Source of the DNA: an uncultured Bacteroidales bacterium
Lineage (GTDB): Bacteria > Bacteroidota > Bacteroidia > Bacteroidales > F082
Assembly: GCA_900317055.1 (NCBI GenBank)
Contig: ONFF01000029.1
Location: 1-33,033, forward strand
DNA length: 33,033 nucleotides
Direction: 5' to 3'
Made by a program: the position numbers and the translations under genes
Notes under the pieces: generated by a model
Told to the model about the DNA's origin: nothing
Seen by the model: only the letters and a program-made list of their open reading frames with translations
Database searches by the model: none
Shown: positions 32,907 through 33,033 of the stretch, piece by piece
How positions within the stretch are numbered: the stretch's first letter is position 1
How the letters are laid out: each line of letters starts with the position of its first letter

Positions 32907-33033
32907 TCATTTTGCGTTCATTCCATAGGTAAATGTCTTGCTTTCCGTCGCGTTGGACTGGTAGATGTAACCCTGTCCAGGTTCAAGTATGCTCAACCCT
33001 TGTGACCTCCAGTTGCCATTACTATATCTAGCG
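32907..33033 (-). CDS. C-terminal end of a surface/secreted protein (partial)
   Basis: The frame enters from the window edge and ends at a TGA (complement of 32907-32909), giving 41 residues. They include GNWRSQGLSILEPGQGYIYQSNATESKTFTY, the same PG.GY.Y..N pattern as in the neighbouring T9SS-tail protein (VPGKGYLYANSEDVTLTF). The protein ends soon after this motif with no sorting tail, so it may be prematurely stopped. It is too short for the current track of long frames, but the motif makes it credible. Confidence 0.6.
   Translation of the reverse strand, partial: ARYSNGNWRSQGLSILEPGQGYIYQSNATESKTFTYGMNAK

Overview
The window looks like chromosomal DNA of an anaerobic Bacteroidales bacterium, probably host-associated. 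Pointers are a type IX secretion (T9SS)-like C-terminal tail on the protein at 31205-32809, several promoter elements of the Bacteroidetes TAnnTTTG type, a DUF3127 protein, a FISUMP-type (Fibrobacter succinogenes major paralogous domain) protein, and a lysine-to-butyrate gene order like the one I remember from Porphyromonas. I cannot name a species.

Region 1 (1-2.6 kb) is accessory. An AT-rich, phage-like reading frame joins the C-terminal third of a MutS-like ATPase exactly at its Walker A motif, which looks like an assembly chimera or a recombination joint. A cluster of palindromic repeats, a KilA-N protein with one of those palindromes inside its coding sequence, and a small lipoprotein follow.

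Region 2 (2.6-11.5 kb) is a lysine fermentation/butyrate cluster on the + strand: kamD and kamE (lysine 5,6-aminomutase), a CoA-transferase beta subunit, crotonase, a FISUMP gene lodged between crotonase and 3-hydroxybutyryl-CoA dehydrogenase, butyryl-CoA dehydrogenase, etfB and etfA, then a strong terminator. The MutS-like fragment may be the remains of the MutS-related gene (kamC) that accompanies kamDE elsewhere. Four intergenic gaps in this cluster hold large inverted repeats. kamA, kdd, kce, kal, atoD and thiolase are not in the window.

Region 3 (11.5-13.8 kb) holds a ThrE-type exporter, a LolA-like periplasmic protein and a small unknown protein, closed by a bidirectional terminator.

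Region 4 (13.8-26.5 kb, - strand) is the most notable. A 2420-residue dimodular NRPS (C-A-T-C-A-T-reductase) sits 6 bp behind an outer-membrane porin gene and a STAS anti-anti-sigma gene. Just upstream is a sensor/PP2C phosphatase/HATPase fusion that follows mnmE. The NRPS architecture predicts a peptide aldehyde, which could cyclise to a pyrazinone, and the neighbours suggest control by a partner-switching circuit.

Region 5 (26.5-33 kb) has a DUF3127 protein with an SSB-like acidic tail and a DnaQ-like exonuclease, divergent from an oxygen/peroxide defence set: rubrerythrin, rubredoxin, flavin reductase-rubredoxin fusion and FprA flavodiiron protein. Two palindromes with identical arms and different centres lie in that set. 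A lipoprotein, a T9SS-type secreted protein and the C-terminal end of another protein finish the window. I saw no rRNA, tRNA, CRISPR or complete insertion sequence.
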